From Byssochlamys sp. IMV 00236 (Eukaryota > Ascomycota > Eurotiomycetes > Eurotiales > Thermoascaceae): a DNA stretch of 64,000 nucleotides. The notes beneath the pieces were generated by a model that did no database searches, was not told the DNA's origin, and was given only the letters and a program-made list of their open reading frames with translations. Numbering within the stretch: the first letter of the stretch is position 1; each line of letters opens with the position of its first letter. The stretch spans positions 300,661 through 364,660 of the forward strand of contig MSJH02000802.1 of the NCBI GenBank assembly GCA_001931875.2, written 5' to 3'. Shown here one piece after another: positions 11,103-21,900 of the stretch. A program made the translations under genes and the position numbers.

Positions 11103-11848
11103 TGTAATAATGTGCGTATGTGGTGCGGCGCGGGTATGTTCGAAGAATCGTCGTATCGAGGGTTCCGAGAGATAGAATTTGATCAAGGAGATTATGGAAA
11201 ATATGAGGTTATGAAGCAGAGTATGGTTCACTCCGTTTTGAATGGTATATAAATAAATAAAGAAAAAAAAAATCTACGGCGAATTCAGGAGTAGACCCAA
11301 GAGTAATCAGGAATTGTTATGACCCATTCACTCGACGGAGTCTAGTAATACGTATATCGAAGCGACAACAATACTCTATGGCGATTGGTCCCAGAAGTCC
11401 ACCTTTAATTCTGAACTGTTTAAAATATGTGCCCGGGTGTCGGTATAGCTGGAGGCTAATACTGGGTTACCCGCTGTAATACGAATTTATAAGGAGTTTC
11501 AGATCTAGTGGTGCAAATCATATCCTAGGTAGGTAGTAGGTTGTAGGATAAAAGCGGTTAGATAGAATATGGGGGCCATTTTGTGACTGGAGTGGGAATA
11601 ACTACGACAGATGACTTTATAAACTAGTATTCCTCTTGTGGGGTTTTAGTTTGCCGTCAAAGTCTGGACATTATGAAGATCAGCAGTATTTATTTTTTTC
11701 TCCGTGGAGGTGTTTGGATATGGTTTTTCTGTAGAGACAAAATTTACAACCCCAACAGCAGCCAAGACCGTCGTAGACAACGACAAACAAATATACCTAA
11801 ATCACGTCACATGTTGAAATAGTGGCCACTATATCTTCCGTCCTGTGA
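11103..11848. other. Intergenic region between membrane protein and STAND gene
   Basis: Holds the promoter of the 10201-11102 gene and the 3' end of the STAND gene. AT-rich, with no further gene seen. Confidence 0.4.
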
Positions 11849-14800
11849 TCATGAGGTAATAATATTTCCCGCGGCTCGCTCCTCCTCCACCTGAGAGTCA
11901 TACATCTGGAGCAGGGCCTCTTTGTCCTTGAATTGAGATTGTTCAAGGAACGACCGCAATGATGAATATGCGAAACATCTATCAGACGCTGATAAAAGAA
12001 GTCTGACCTTGAATGGCTCCACAAAGCGACTGAGCTTCATCCTTGCAAAATAAGTGCCATGAAAATCGGTTTTCTCACTATACAGAGTCATGGAGAAGTA
12101 CAATTTAGGTTTGCATTGAAGTAACAACTTTAGCACTCGTCGCCATAAGCAGACGTCACGAGAAGGACCCTCCGCTCCCCGACGGATATGATGTTGAAGA
12201 TAGATCGATGCGAGGAAACTGTGCCATAGGCTCAATTGTTCAAGGGCGCGGTTGCCGTCGCGGTCAAGTGGTTTGAAATAAAAGTACCGAATATATGGTC
12301 CTGTATCATTGGGAGATAGAGCGCCGCGCGCCAGAAGCGCCTCTAGAACAGACATCCCTTTAACTCTTGTGGAAGATTCGTCGTTGGAGTCGCATCTCAG
12401 ATCACAATATGCTAAGATGATGGCCTTTGCAGGTGTGGCGGTTGCGTCCTGGTCGTGCAAGATCTTCCATACCGGATATTCATGGTATCCTAAGTAGGTC
12501 AAAACATAGATGGGTGCAAGCAATGGCACATAGATTGTCGTCTTATAAGGTTCCTCGCATAGATACGAGGGGGTGGTACAACATATTCGATCGTGCACTT
12601 TTAGTGCTGTGCGTATGTACATCTCGCAAGGGTATCCACTGTCAATCAAATGCCACGGCAAAGGACCGTAGATATCATGGAGGAGGGACAGAAATGAATA
12701 GGGGGCCTGATCGAGCTCATGCTCAGCTCTCATGCGAAGGAGCCCGGTAGAAAGCGAATACCCACGTTCCAACCCACGCTCCGACCCACGTTCTAACTTC
12801 AGACCCCAGTTTATGGGCGCTTCCCCGAGCCGCAAGTCAGCAAGCAGTATCTGGGAAAATGCATCCGGCGCATTGAAGGAACGTAGATATTGTGCCACGC
12901 AGGTCTCTTTGTTCGGATCTTGTAGGAACTCGTCCACAGACTGGTGGCAAAAGTCGACTCTGTTTCTGGCATCCGTCTCTAAAAGTCCCTTAAATCCGTT
13001 CAATCGCCTCACCCCATGCTCTTGCCTCTCCTCCTGTGTAATATACTTGATGTCCTCTTGAGGGTAGTCCTCAGCCATGGCAAATTCGGGATTCCGCTCA
13101 TAATCTTCGAGAAGAGAATAGCGAAGCAATGACAATGGTATATCGTAGGTCTTCGCGAGACGGAGGATAGCGCAGGTGTGGTAAAACTTGCGTCGCACCG
13201 TCTTGCAAAGAGAGTTAAGGATATACTCGTAGAGCCCGCTCAACTCATCAGGAAGCGAATGAAGTTCATCCTCCAACTCAGCAATATCGGCACCGTCTTC
13301 CCATTGTCTGCGAATGGACCTAATTACCAGCGCCACCCATAAGAAAATACCCTGTGCTTTGTCTACGACTGCACCGACGAGCCTTTGTCTCGCCTCCACA
13401 TTGGCAATATGAGACAGTCTATCTTCGCTGAAAGCTCTCATATCCTGCCATGTCAACTGATGGAGCCGTAGCCTCCTCTCGGAGGCAAAAGTATTCATGA
13501 AGATACTGTGCTCACGGCTGGAAACACAAAGCTTGACGTACCCGGATGAGACTTCGGACCACTTGCACATTTGTTTAACCAGATCCCTATGGTCATACTG
13601 AGTTGTCTCCTCGAACTCGTCGAGACCATCGATAAAAAAGCAAAAGCAATGCTGTTCATTCACCGGCCCCAGCTCAGTGAGACGGTTGAATCCTTCGAGG
13701 ATCTCAGAGTCGGATGTTTCGCCCGCTGACTGCATCTGCCATGGCGTTGCAGCCGCCTTGGTCCAGGCCTTATATAGTACGTACTGTATTAGCTCAGGAC
13801 AAGCTTGCAAGACATCATGAAGAAGGGCGCGACAAAGTCCAGCGAGAGATTTCTGGAGGGGTGTTCCTGGCTTCCAGAAGAAAAAATGTGCGAAGACAAG
13901 AGTCCGGTCACCTAGTGGGACAGTGAACGGAGGCAACATACACTTGGGGCCACGGCAACGTACCTGCCCACTGTTGTAACTGTGCCATCATTTTAGGGTG
14001 AGGGCACAAGAACTTCATGAGCGTTGACTTCCCAGACCCCAGCTTGCCTGATATGTGGAAGATACCGTCTCCTGACGATAGCCATGAATTGAGCCTCTCC
14101 CTTGCAAGGTGTCTATCTGCATCGAGGGAAAGATTGTCATGGTCATCGAATAACCATCGGAATGTCTTTGAATGCGCTTCAGGCACCATTTCATATCTTC
14201 CACGTACCCCATCGAGTTCCAAACTAGCTAAAACGCGCTCTTGGGCTATTTTTGTCAAGACATCCTGTGGAACGCGAAGAAGTGCACTGAGTTGAGCCTG
14301 GGCTGCTGCGCCGAACGAGTAGACAGACAGTCCCTGCATCCCCGTGACATAATCTTCGAGTTTTTTAAGGCGAGCAATCTCCTCTTCAGAGGAATCCACC
14401 AAGCTTGCAAGCCTCTCTCTGATATCTTGGCTACAACATTTAGCTTCAATCAGAATAATCGCAATCTGCAACAGCTTACCTCGCCAAATAAGAAAGCTGC
14501 AACTCAAGCTGGCTGCGGCAAATTTGCAATCTTTGTTCGAGGTCTTGCTTGTCTTTTTGGTACCACTTGTTCCTCACAGAAGACTTAACGCTGTGGAATT
14601 TCGATTTAGGATCTTTGGCTTTCATTTTGTCGAGCAGGGAGATAAGATCGCGAGATATCTTCTGACATTCCGTCGCCAGGTCAAATAGACCTTTGTCTGC
14701 TCCGGTTAGACGTGCGTTGTTGGAGACAAGCAGTTTAGAGGCTAATCTTTCAGTCTCGCGCGCGATGACCCCACGTTGTCTGTTCTCCTCCAAGCATCCT

Positions 14801-14901
14801 GCGGAAGCATAGACGTCTTTGGCGCCTTTGAGGATATCTAAACCGATTTCAACAAATGCAAAGATGTTGCCTACGAGCCCGATGGCCGTCACTGGATCCA
14901 T
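11849..14901 (-). CDS. NACHT/STAND P-loop NTPase with fungal N-terminal effector-like domain
   Basis: Three exons, 14901-14480, 14430-13964 and 13911-11849, give 983 residues. Both introns (GTAAGC...TGTAG and GTACGT...CACTAG) join in phase. The start MDPVTAIGLVGNIFAFVEIG is the usual opening of the fungal N-terminal helical domain of STAND proteins; the codon seven triplets upstream is TTG. A NACHT-type NTPase follows, with Walker A HISGKLGSGKST at about residue 270 and Walker B CFFIDGLDEFEE at about 388. The remaining 500 residues are helical-looking and resemble the C-terminal region often found behind this NACHT type. No ankyrin, WD40 or TPR repeats are visible. Relatives act in heterokaryon incompatibility or as immune-like sensors; no function is shown for this one. 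Confidence 0.82.
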
Positions 14902-15593
14902 CTTATCCACGCAAAATGGCAAGGCGGTCGGTATATTGACTGGTGGTCGCTACACCTCGATGATGGGCGGCGATCAGCCAGGGATTGAACATAAGCGATA
15001 GATTACCATCCCGTCCAAGACTCCACCAAGACCCCAGTCGGACAAGATCATCGGTAGACTAGAGGTTTTCCAGAGTCATACCTCAACTCCGAAGGAATAT
15101 TCTTGAGTTTGCCAGATCAGATCCACTTGTGTCATATCCTAAATCAACCGGGAAGAGGCCCAACGTCGCTCAAAGCCCTATCCAAAAGTGCGAAAACACC
15201 CATATTTACTACTGCGGTGGGTCTCAACTCACCCCATGGACGCTGTATCATCTGAAGCGAGTAGATATCCTATAGCAGTTATCTAATTTTCTTGTACTTT
15301 CTGGCTATATCTAGGCAAAGTTTCTACATTTTATTGTTATATTTTTGGCAATATTGAAATCTTCCAGGTGAAAGTAAACATTCACTTGACTACTTTGCTC
15401 TTGCGGCTATGCGAGTAGGAAAGGAATACATAGATAGCGCCCGATCACGGCAAGAGATCTATCTGCCTCTCATTTCAGCTATTATCTTTTGTTCCAATCT
15501 ACCACCCCATATATATGACCCAGTTCGAGATATTGCTTTCTCCGTCCATTTATCGCGTGGTATGAATATCCTATAATACATTATTAGCGTTAA
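14902..15593. other. Region upstream of the STAND gene
   Basis: Contains the presumed STAND promoter and the 3' side of the small orphan. No supported gene is seen. Confidence 0.4.
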
Positions 15594-15962
15594 TTAATCG
15601 TCACGCGGTGTGATGTATCGTATGTACAATTCACTGTTCTGGAAACTTGCCAAGTATACAAAATGTGGCAGCTGTCCGACAGCTTCGGTAGTGAGCTGTT
15701 GCTTGACATTTAAGTCAAATATAAACCACCTCTTAAGTGGTTGATCAGAATCGAAATCAGCGGGAATATGAACATGATCATAACAAGAAGGTTGGAGTTC
15801 CGCATGAAACTCCCTACCCAGAACTTGGTTGCATAACGCCTCTCCAAGGGTGTTGTGGCGCCGTTGAGGGTTACCGGGGATATCAGTAACACATGCGTAT
15901 ACCATAACTCGCCTTGGGATATCATCCATAATGGCTGACCTGAAGAAAATATAGTAGACCAT
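15594..15962 (-). CDS. Small orphan protein
   Basis: A single-exon frame of 122 residues, or 111 if it starts at the second ATG (15929, MDDIPRRVMVYACVTD). The C-terminal half (around LTTEAVGQLPHFVYLASFQN) has a plausible folded composition. No signal peptide or membrane segment is seen in the shorter form. I do not recognise a family. It sits alone between the STAND gene and the dehydrogenase. Confidence 0.4.
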   Translation of the reverse strand: MVYYIFFRSAIMDDIPRRVMVYACVTDIPGNPQRRHNTLGEALCNQVLGREFHAELQPSCYDHVHIPADFDSDQPLKRWFIFDLNVKQQLTTEAVGQLPHFVYLASFQNSELYIRYITPRDD

Positions 15963-16605
15963 GAAGGAAGCGGTGAGAAGCTTGCTTGATTACTAACTAG
16001 AGCCAGGGCAAATCCTATATAGGTGCCCTGGGTCACATGACCTGGGGATCCAACAAAGCCTCCCCCCGGAAAAGAATCAGAGCAGGCAGATAAGCAGAAT
16101 TAAGAATAGAAAGCCCTAATAAGTAGCTTGTGAATCTCTATGTAATGCATCGCTTGTATGACCTGTTGAGCTATTGTCAACATAGTAGCTTTGTATATAC
16201 AATAGACCGCATATCATACTCAACTTTAGAAGTGAGGTTTACTAGTACGTGCTGGACGTGGTTTCAGCTGTGGCTGTTGTATTTTAGTAAAGCTGAAAAT
16301 CACTGATATTTAAACAGTAATGTGTCGGTGCGTGCAGTAGTTTTACTTCAGTTTGGATTTATAGGCATTGCCTACAGGTAGTAAGTAAGCATGGAGTATG
16401 GTATAGTTAGCATATTACATAGGGCTGGAGCTACGCATCAGCGCAATTTCAGTACATCTAAATCAGAAAAAGTCATGATTCATTCAGGTATCTGTACATC
16501 CTGGTATCCAAACCTATGCGCCTAGCCTAGAACCCTAAGCTGTCCAGGGACAACATGCAAATGCACACGCTAAAAAAGAAGCACACATACAACACACACG
16601 GGTAT
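15963..16605. other. Intergenic region left of the dehydrogenase
   Basis: AT-rich DNA containing the presumed promoter of the small orphan and the 3' UTR of the dehydrogenase. No gene is seen. Confidence 0.4.
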
Positions 16606-17779
16606 CTATCGGGACTTGTCCAACAGATGCTGGTATACGACTGAGAAATCCTTGCCGCGATACTTATCCTCTGTGGCATCGTACACACCGCGTGCCGTAT
16701 TGGCCAGATCGAGGGGCGTGCCGGACTCAGCGGCGGCTGCGATGGCCAGCCGCAGGTCCTTCTTCATCAGACTGACGCCAAACCCGCCGGTGTAGCCGCG
16801 CGAGGCCGGGGCTGTCTCGACGACGCCGGGGACGGGGTTGTTGACCTCGCTGGGCCAGCAGCGGCCGGTGGATGAGTTGATCATGTCAGCAAGGACTTTG
16901 GGGTCGAGACCCCATCTGATTCCCAGGTTCATCGCCTCAGCCGTTGCGATATTGTTGATGGCTAGGATGTAGTTGTTGGCCAGCTTACCGGTCACGCCTG
17001 CGCCCTGCTCACCGAGGTGCCAGGCCTTCTTGCCCATCAGCAGGAGGATCGGCTTGACCCGCTCGACCAGCTGTCCGGTCTTGGTGGTCGCCCCGAACAT
17101 GAACGACAGAGTGCCAGCGCGCGCCCCGACGACACCACCGGACATGGGGGCATCGACGAAGCGGCCGGCTTGGGTCGAGTGGACGGCAGTGGCGATCTCC
17201 TTGGAGGAGGCGGGATCGATGGTCGAGCAGTCAATGAAGAGACGTTCCTGGGCGACGGGGGGAAGTTCACCGTGCTTCAGGATGCAGTGGAAGACGTCCT
17301 TGACATGGCTCGGTTCGGGAAGACTGGTGATGATGACTTCCTATAGACACAGAAAAAATGGTTATCAGATTAGATGAGTATACCAGCCCACAGGAAGAAG
17401 TGACAATATACCGATTTCTCAGCGACTTCGCGCGCATTACCAGCCAACTCAACATTTAGCGTCTCTTTACTGGAAGCTCCAACCTCATCGACAAACTTCT
17501 TCATAACATCGCTATCAATATCGCGAATGACAAGAGTATCACCGGCAGGGATCTTCGAGCGGAGATTCTTCGCCATTGCATAGCCTGCCCTCGTTAGGTT
17601 CTTCCTTTCTTTTCCCTTCTTTTCACAGAGTACCACTCACCCATCTGGCCCAAACCGATGAACCCCCAGGTAGCATCGCGTGGTCGTGAGACGGAAAAAG
17701 CACGACGCGAGGCGGGAATGGTACGAACAGAGCATCTCAGTCTCCGGAGAGGAGCAGATATCAAGGAGGCAGCACACAT
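16606..17779 (-). CDS. 3-hydroxyisobutyrate dehydrogenase, mitochondrial
   Basis: Exons 17779-17641, 17584-17412 and 17340-16606 give 348 residues. Residues 1-38 form an Arg/Ser-rich mitochondrial presequence (around LRRLRCSVRTIPASRRAFS). The NAD-binding motif GFIGLGQMGYAMAKNL spans the first intron. The substrate loop DAPMSGGVVGARAGTL and the catalytic-lysine motif GAGVTGKLANN (Lys about 223) are intact. The enzyme oxidises 3-hydroxyisobutyrate to methylmalonate semialdehyde in valine catabolism. Length and both domains are normal for the family. Other beta-hydroxyacid dehydrogenases (such as glyoxylate reductases) are less likely because of the presequence and the valine-type motifs. Confidence 0.93.
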
Positions 17780-18540
17780 GGTGGGTGCCAGGTTGAAGGA
17801 ACGGTAGAGAATAGCAACGATGTGATTCCGGGCTGAGTAGCGGTCCTGGACGAAGGGGAGGAGAAGAAGTGCATGAAGAGGAGAGGAGGATCTAATAAGG
17901 TCGGTAGTTGTAGTATATACTGTCTTCTCTTCTGTCTCTCTCTTTCTCTCTCTCTCTCTCTATACCGATGGAATTCCCGAGGTTCGACCACCGGGCGGGG
18001 AGAGGAGAGGATATGGGTACATCATCGATACTTATCATCACAGCGAATATGGCATACAAACCGATGTACCTGACAAGTACCCAGAAGTAGTGACGGCAAT
18101 GCGGGGATGATCCCTGCTTATCAGGCCCGTCTGGGGAAGTGGGGATGCGGTTTTCACCAATGAAACATGGCCAGACAGACCCACTACGGAGGACAGAAAT
18201 CCTGGGGATGCTGATTGGCCAGAATCAACGGACTGCTGCTGTCCGTCGGAAGGAGCCGGAGGATTTTATTTATGATTTATTATGGATTATTTGAGGATTA
18301 ATTGACTATATTTAATCGATTATTCAATTCGACAGGAGTCGTGATGTCGAGTAGAGTACGGAGACAGTTACGGAGTAGAGTTGTATGGTTACTTATGGTA
18401 TATCTTCTCCACAGATCGGATCGACGGGAACGGTGGCACTAGTAGTACACCCGTCAGGCACATTCCGGGGAAACGTTGAAGAGGAACGCAATACTCATTC
18501 TGAACGTAATTTATGGTAGTTCATATTGGAGGAAGAACAA
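17780..18540. promoter_or_regulatory. Upstream region of the dehydrogenase, with CT tract
   Basis: Holds the dehydrogenase promoter. A CT microsatellite lies in the leader (17934-17960). The rest is AT-rich with no gene. Confidence 0.4.
17934..17960. repeat. (CT)n microsatellite
   Basis: Near-perfect TC dinucleotide run on the plus strand, read as GA in the dehydrogenase leader. Pyrimidine tracts are frequent around fungal transcription start sites; here the tract is purine-rich on the coding strand. Confidence 0.85.
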
Positions 18541-18903
18541 TCAGTGTGAACTTTGAAGCATCAGGTTATACTCCGAGTATAACCAAGTAGGGATTGGATT
18601 GCATTGGATTGGTGATGGTGGAATGCTTGATTGCCGACAATAACCGTCGGCCCGATCGGCTAGATACAGGGCAAAAAACACCAACATGCAGATACCTAGG
18701 TAGATGATCGCCAGGAACAACATAACAACAGCACCGCAAGACGCCATGCTCTCTCTTCTGAAGGACGCCAATAATAAGTAGCAGATGATTCCCCCGAGCA
18801 CTCCATTCAAAAACATCACAACCATACAGCCATACAGCCGGACCCATAACAACAGAAACTTCCAGGTTTCGAAGCCATTCTCAAAAAAACAGGATCGATC
18901 CAT
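18541..18903 (-). CDS. Possible small membrane protein downstream of TAO3
   Basis: From the first real ATG this frame gives 120 residues, with two or three hydrophobic stretches (for example MLFLAIIYLGICMLVFFALY). It is on the same strand as TAO3 and begins 59 bases after its stop, so it may simply lie in that gene's 3' UTR. No family is recognised. The run of hydrophobic segments is the only support. Confidence 0.25.
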   Translation of the reverse strand: MDRSCFFENGFETWKFLLLWVRLYGCMVVMFLNGVLGGIICYLLLASFRRESMASCGAVVMLFLAIIYLGICMLVFFALYLADRADGYCRQSSIPPSPIQCNPIPTWLYSEYNLMLQSSH

Positions 18904-18961
18904 CGGCCAAAATGAAGATAGAACAATTGACAAACAAAACAAAAATGCAAGACAAACCCTC

Positions 18962-21900
18962 TCAATACTGTCCCGGCGACGTCGGACTGCTGGTTGGCCC
19001 CGACAGATACTCCTGCGGCACCTTGGGCACCCGCGGTGAGTTGGCCGTCTGCGCCAGAGCCCGATGCTGTGCCCGCAGCAGATCGCGATGCCGCTCCTTG
19101 TCCTTGTTGGCTGTGCCGCCCGTCAGTCGTCGCATCCCACTCCGGATCATCGACTCCAGCGAGAAAGGCCCGTCCGACACGTTGCGCGTGGGAGGCGCCG
19201 CCGCCACCGACACCGAGGGCGTCCCCAGCCCGAACCGGTCGTCCATATCCGACAGCGACTCCGCCTCGTCGTCCGAGAAGAAGGCCACCTCGTTGAACCC
19301 GCTGGGCGGCGTCGTCATCTGCGATGTCGGCGAGAAGAGATTGTTGGCGGGCGAGGTCACCGACCGCATGTGCATCGACGGCCGGATGTTGTTCAGCGAT
19401 TGCTGCTGCAGCAGTTGTTGTTGCTGTTGCTGCGGCAGCTGGCCGGGGGTCGCGCTCAGCAGTCCGCCGTCCATCCGCGACGTCGACGGGCGGGATTCCG
19501 CCAGCCCGTTGTGGAAGGACGAGGTCGACGCTGTCCGCGCCAGCGACTTGCGCAGGATGGGCGCCGTTTGCTGATCGTACAGATTCGCGCTCGTGTCGGG
19601 AAATCCGCCCGAAAAGCCGCGCAGCGTCGCATCCGACATGGACGAATGGCTCAGCTCGGTCTCCTCGAAGAAGTCATCCAGGCTGTCCAGCTTCTGCACG
19701 ATGTCGCCCATGTTGCCGTCCGTCTGCGTGTCGATCGACTTCATCGTGTCCGCCCGCATCGGGAAGAAGGCGTCGCCGTAGTCGTCGGCGTGGAAGGCCA
19801 CCTCTGGCGCCTCCGTGACAGGCGTTTCGATGCGATCCGTCTCAGCGCACGTATAGAAGACGGCGTGCACGTTGTTTCGTGTGATGGCCGACTGCGCCGC
19901 CGGCATCGGGATCGACCAGCCCGTCGGCTCGGGGATGCCGTATAGACTCTGCACCCGCTCGTACTCTTTGCGGATCGCCCGCGACGACGTCGACGACGCC
20001 ATACTCATGCGCAGATGATGCCGCTCCATCGGGTTGCCGGACACGGTCATGATATGGTCCATCACCTGCAGCGCTTCCCGGCACAGATCCGTCTGCAGCA
20101 GACGCAGCAGCGGCGAGATCAGATCGGGTCCGTGGCACGTCACCTCGTTGCGCCGCATATCGATCTCCGGAATCATCACGCACAGGATCTGCATCGTCTT
20201 GAGCCGGAACCACGTCGTGGCGTTCGTCAAAAGGCCCATGGTGAACACCAGACTCTGCACATCTTGCTCCGGGAAGAAGTAGGCCTTGATCTCCGTCACA
20301 ATGTGGTCCAGGAAGTCGCGCGCAGATTTGTATTGTCCATTGGCAAAGCCCACCAACGAGGCCGCCAGCCGCGGGCAGTTCTGCCGTTCTGCTACCGTCG
20401 CCAACAGATTGGCGCGATCAAGGATCGCCGGGTCGCTCTTTTCAAGATCGTAGTGGTATAGGAAGTGCGGCAGATTGGCCAAGGTCGTAAAGAGCAGGCG
20501 GTTACTGTCCCCAACCAATGCATTGTTCGGCAGTCTCATCAACCGCTGGAGCAGATCCAGCGTGATGAGGAACGACTCGGACGACTTCAGTCCTTTGTAG
20601 ATCAGATCCTGGATCCCGTCAAATCCCCCCTCCCACTTGGGAGGCTGACTCTCAAGAAGCCTCGTGATCACGGCCGGGTCACCCAGGTCCACCTTGTTCA
20701 GGAACTTCTCCAGCATCCCCACACTCTCCATGAACTCTCGCTCGTGGATCGTATTGAGACAGGCACACGTAGTCCAGAAGAGCTGCGGATATCGCATCAG
20801 ATCTGCCGGCGCAAGAGAGTCGATAATGACCTTCAAAGTTGTCAAGATCTCCATCGAAAAGGTCTGGTAGTCCGCTTCCTCGTCTGCAATCGTGTTGGAC
20901 AACCGCGCCAGCATGTCGGCAAGCATCCTCGAATCCAACGAAGTCGAAATGCATCGGAACACCTGGAAGGACCGGCATGCGAGGTGCCGCACCGGACATG
21001 AGGTCGCCCAGTTCAGCGCCTCTTTGGCCCAGAGATCCCCAACCCCTTCATAGGCGAAGCTGAAGAAGTTGATCACTTCACGCGTGACTCGAGTCATCGC
21101 AGAAGGCACTCGACTCACGTCATCACGGTCATGTTTCCCATTGTTGTCCTCGTATTCCCAGATAACCGCTGGGTCGCTCTTCCGGATCGACTCGACGAAA
21201 TCCTCAATCGACTGTCGAGCGTCGGCGGGCGCATCGTCCTCGATTTTCGACGCGATCAGTTCGTGGATCAGATGGACAAGCATCTCTCGAGCTTGTTCCT
21301 GGACGGTCAGTGTGTAATGATCCCAGAGGATCAAGACAACGTGTAGAAGCTTGATGACGCTGTCCAGGCCAAGCGTAACTGGCGCCACCATCAAATCCAC
21401 AAGGAAAATAAGCGCAACTTGCCCAAGTGACAGACCCGCCTAGACAGAGTTAGTCGAACTATAGATAGATCATCATGATTGTTGAGACTTACCTGCTTGT
21501 TACCAACTGGCAGCACGCTGCTCAGATCGGCAACATAAGGAAGCCCCTTGGTCTCTGGCGGCGTCGAGATGACTTCTTTTCTTTCCTGCACCATGTTCTT
21601 GGGAATAACTTGTAACAGGAAGAACTCGATGACCTTGGATCCAGCCGGAGTACCTGACAAGAACACCACGATCTGCTTGGCGTATTCGACAAAGTTCTGT
21701 TCTTTGCGCTCCAGGCAGAGGCTGATAATGAAGTCAAGGACCAGCTGCACATTTCCGCCATGCGGTCCAGTTGCAAGCGCCTGCCATAGTGCTTGAACCT
21801 CGTTGGGCAGGATCGTGCTGCATCGGATGGTGATCTCGAACAGATTGGCCAGAAGCATGTAGGACCGAGCCGTTGGAGCTCCACTGGGTTCGATCTGCAA

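Noticed and set aside
19064..19945. 293-codon plus-strand frame opposite the TAO3 3' end
   Set aside because: GC-rich shadow of the TAO3 coding strand with Arg-rich low-complexity translation; no family features.
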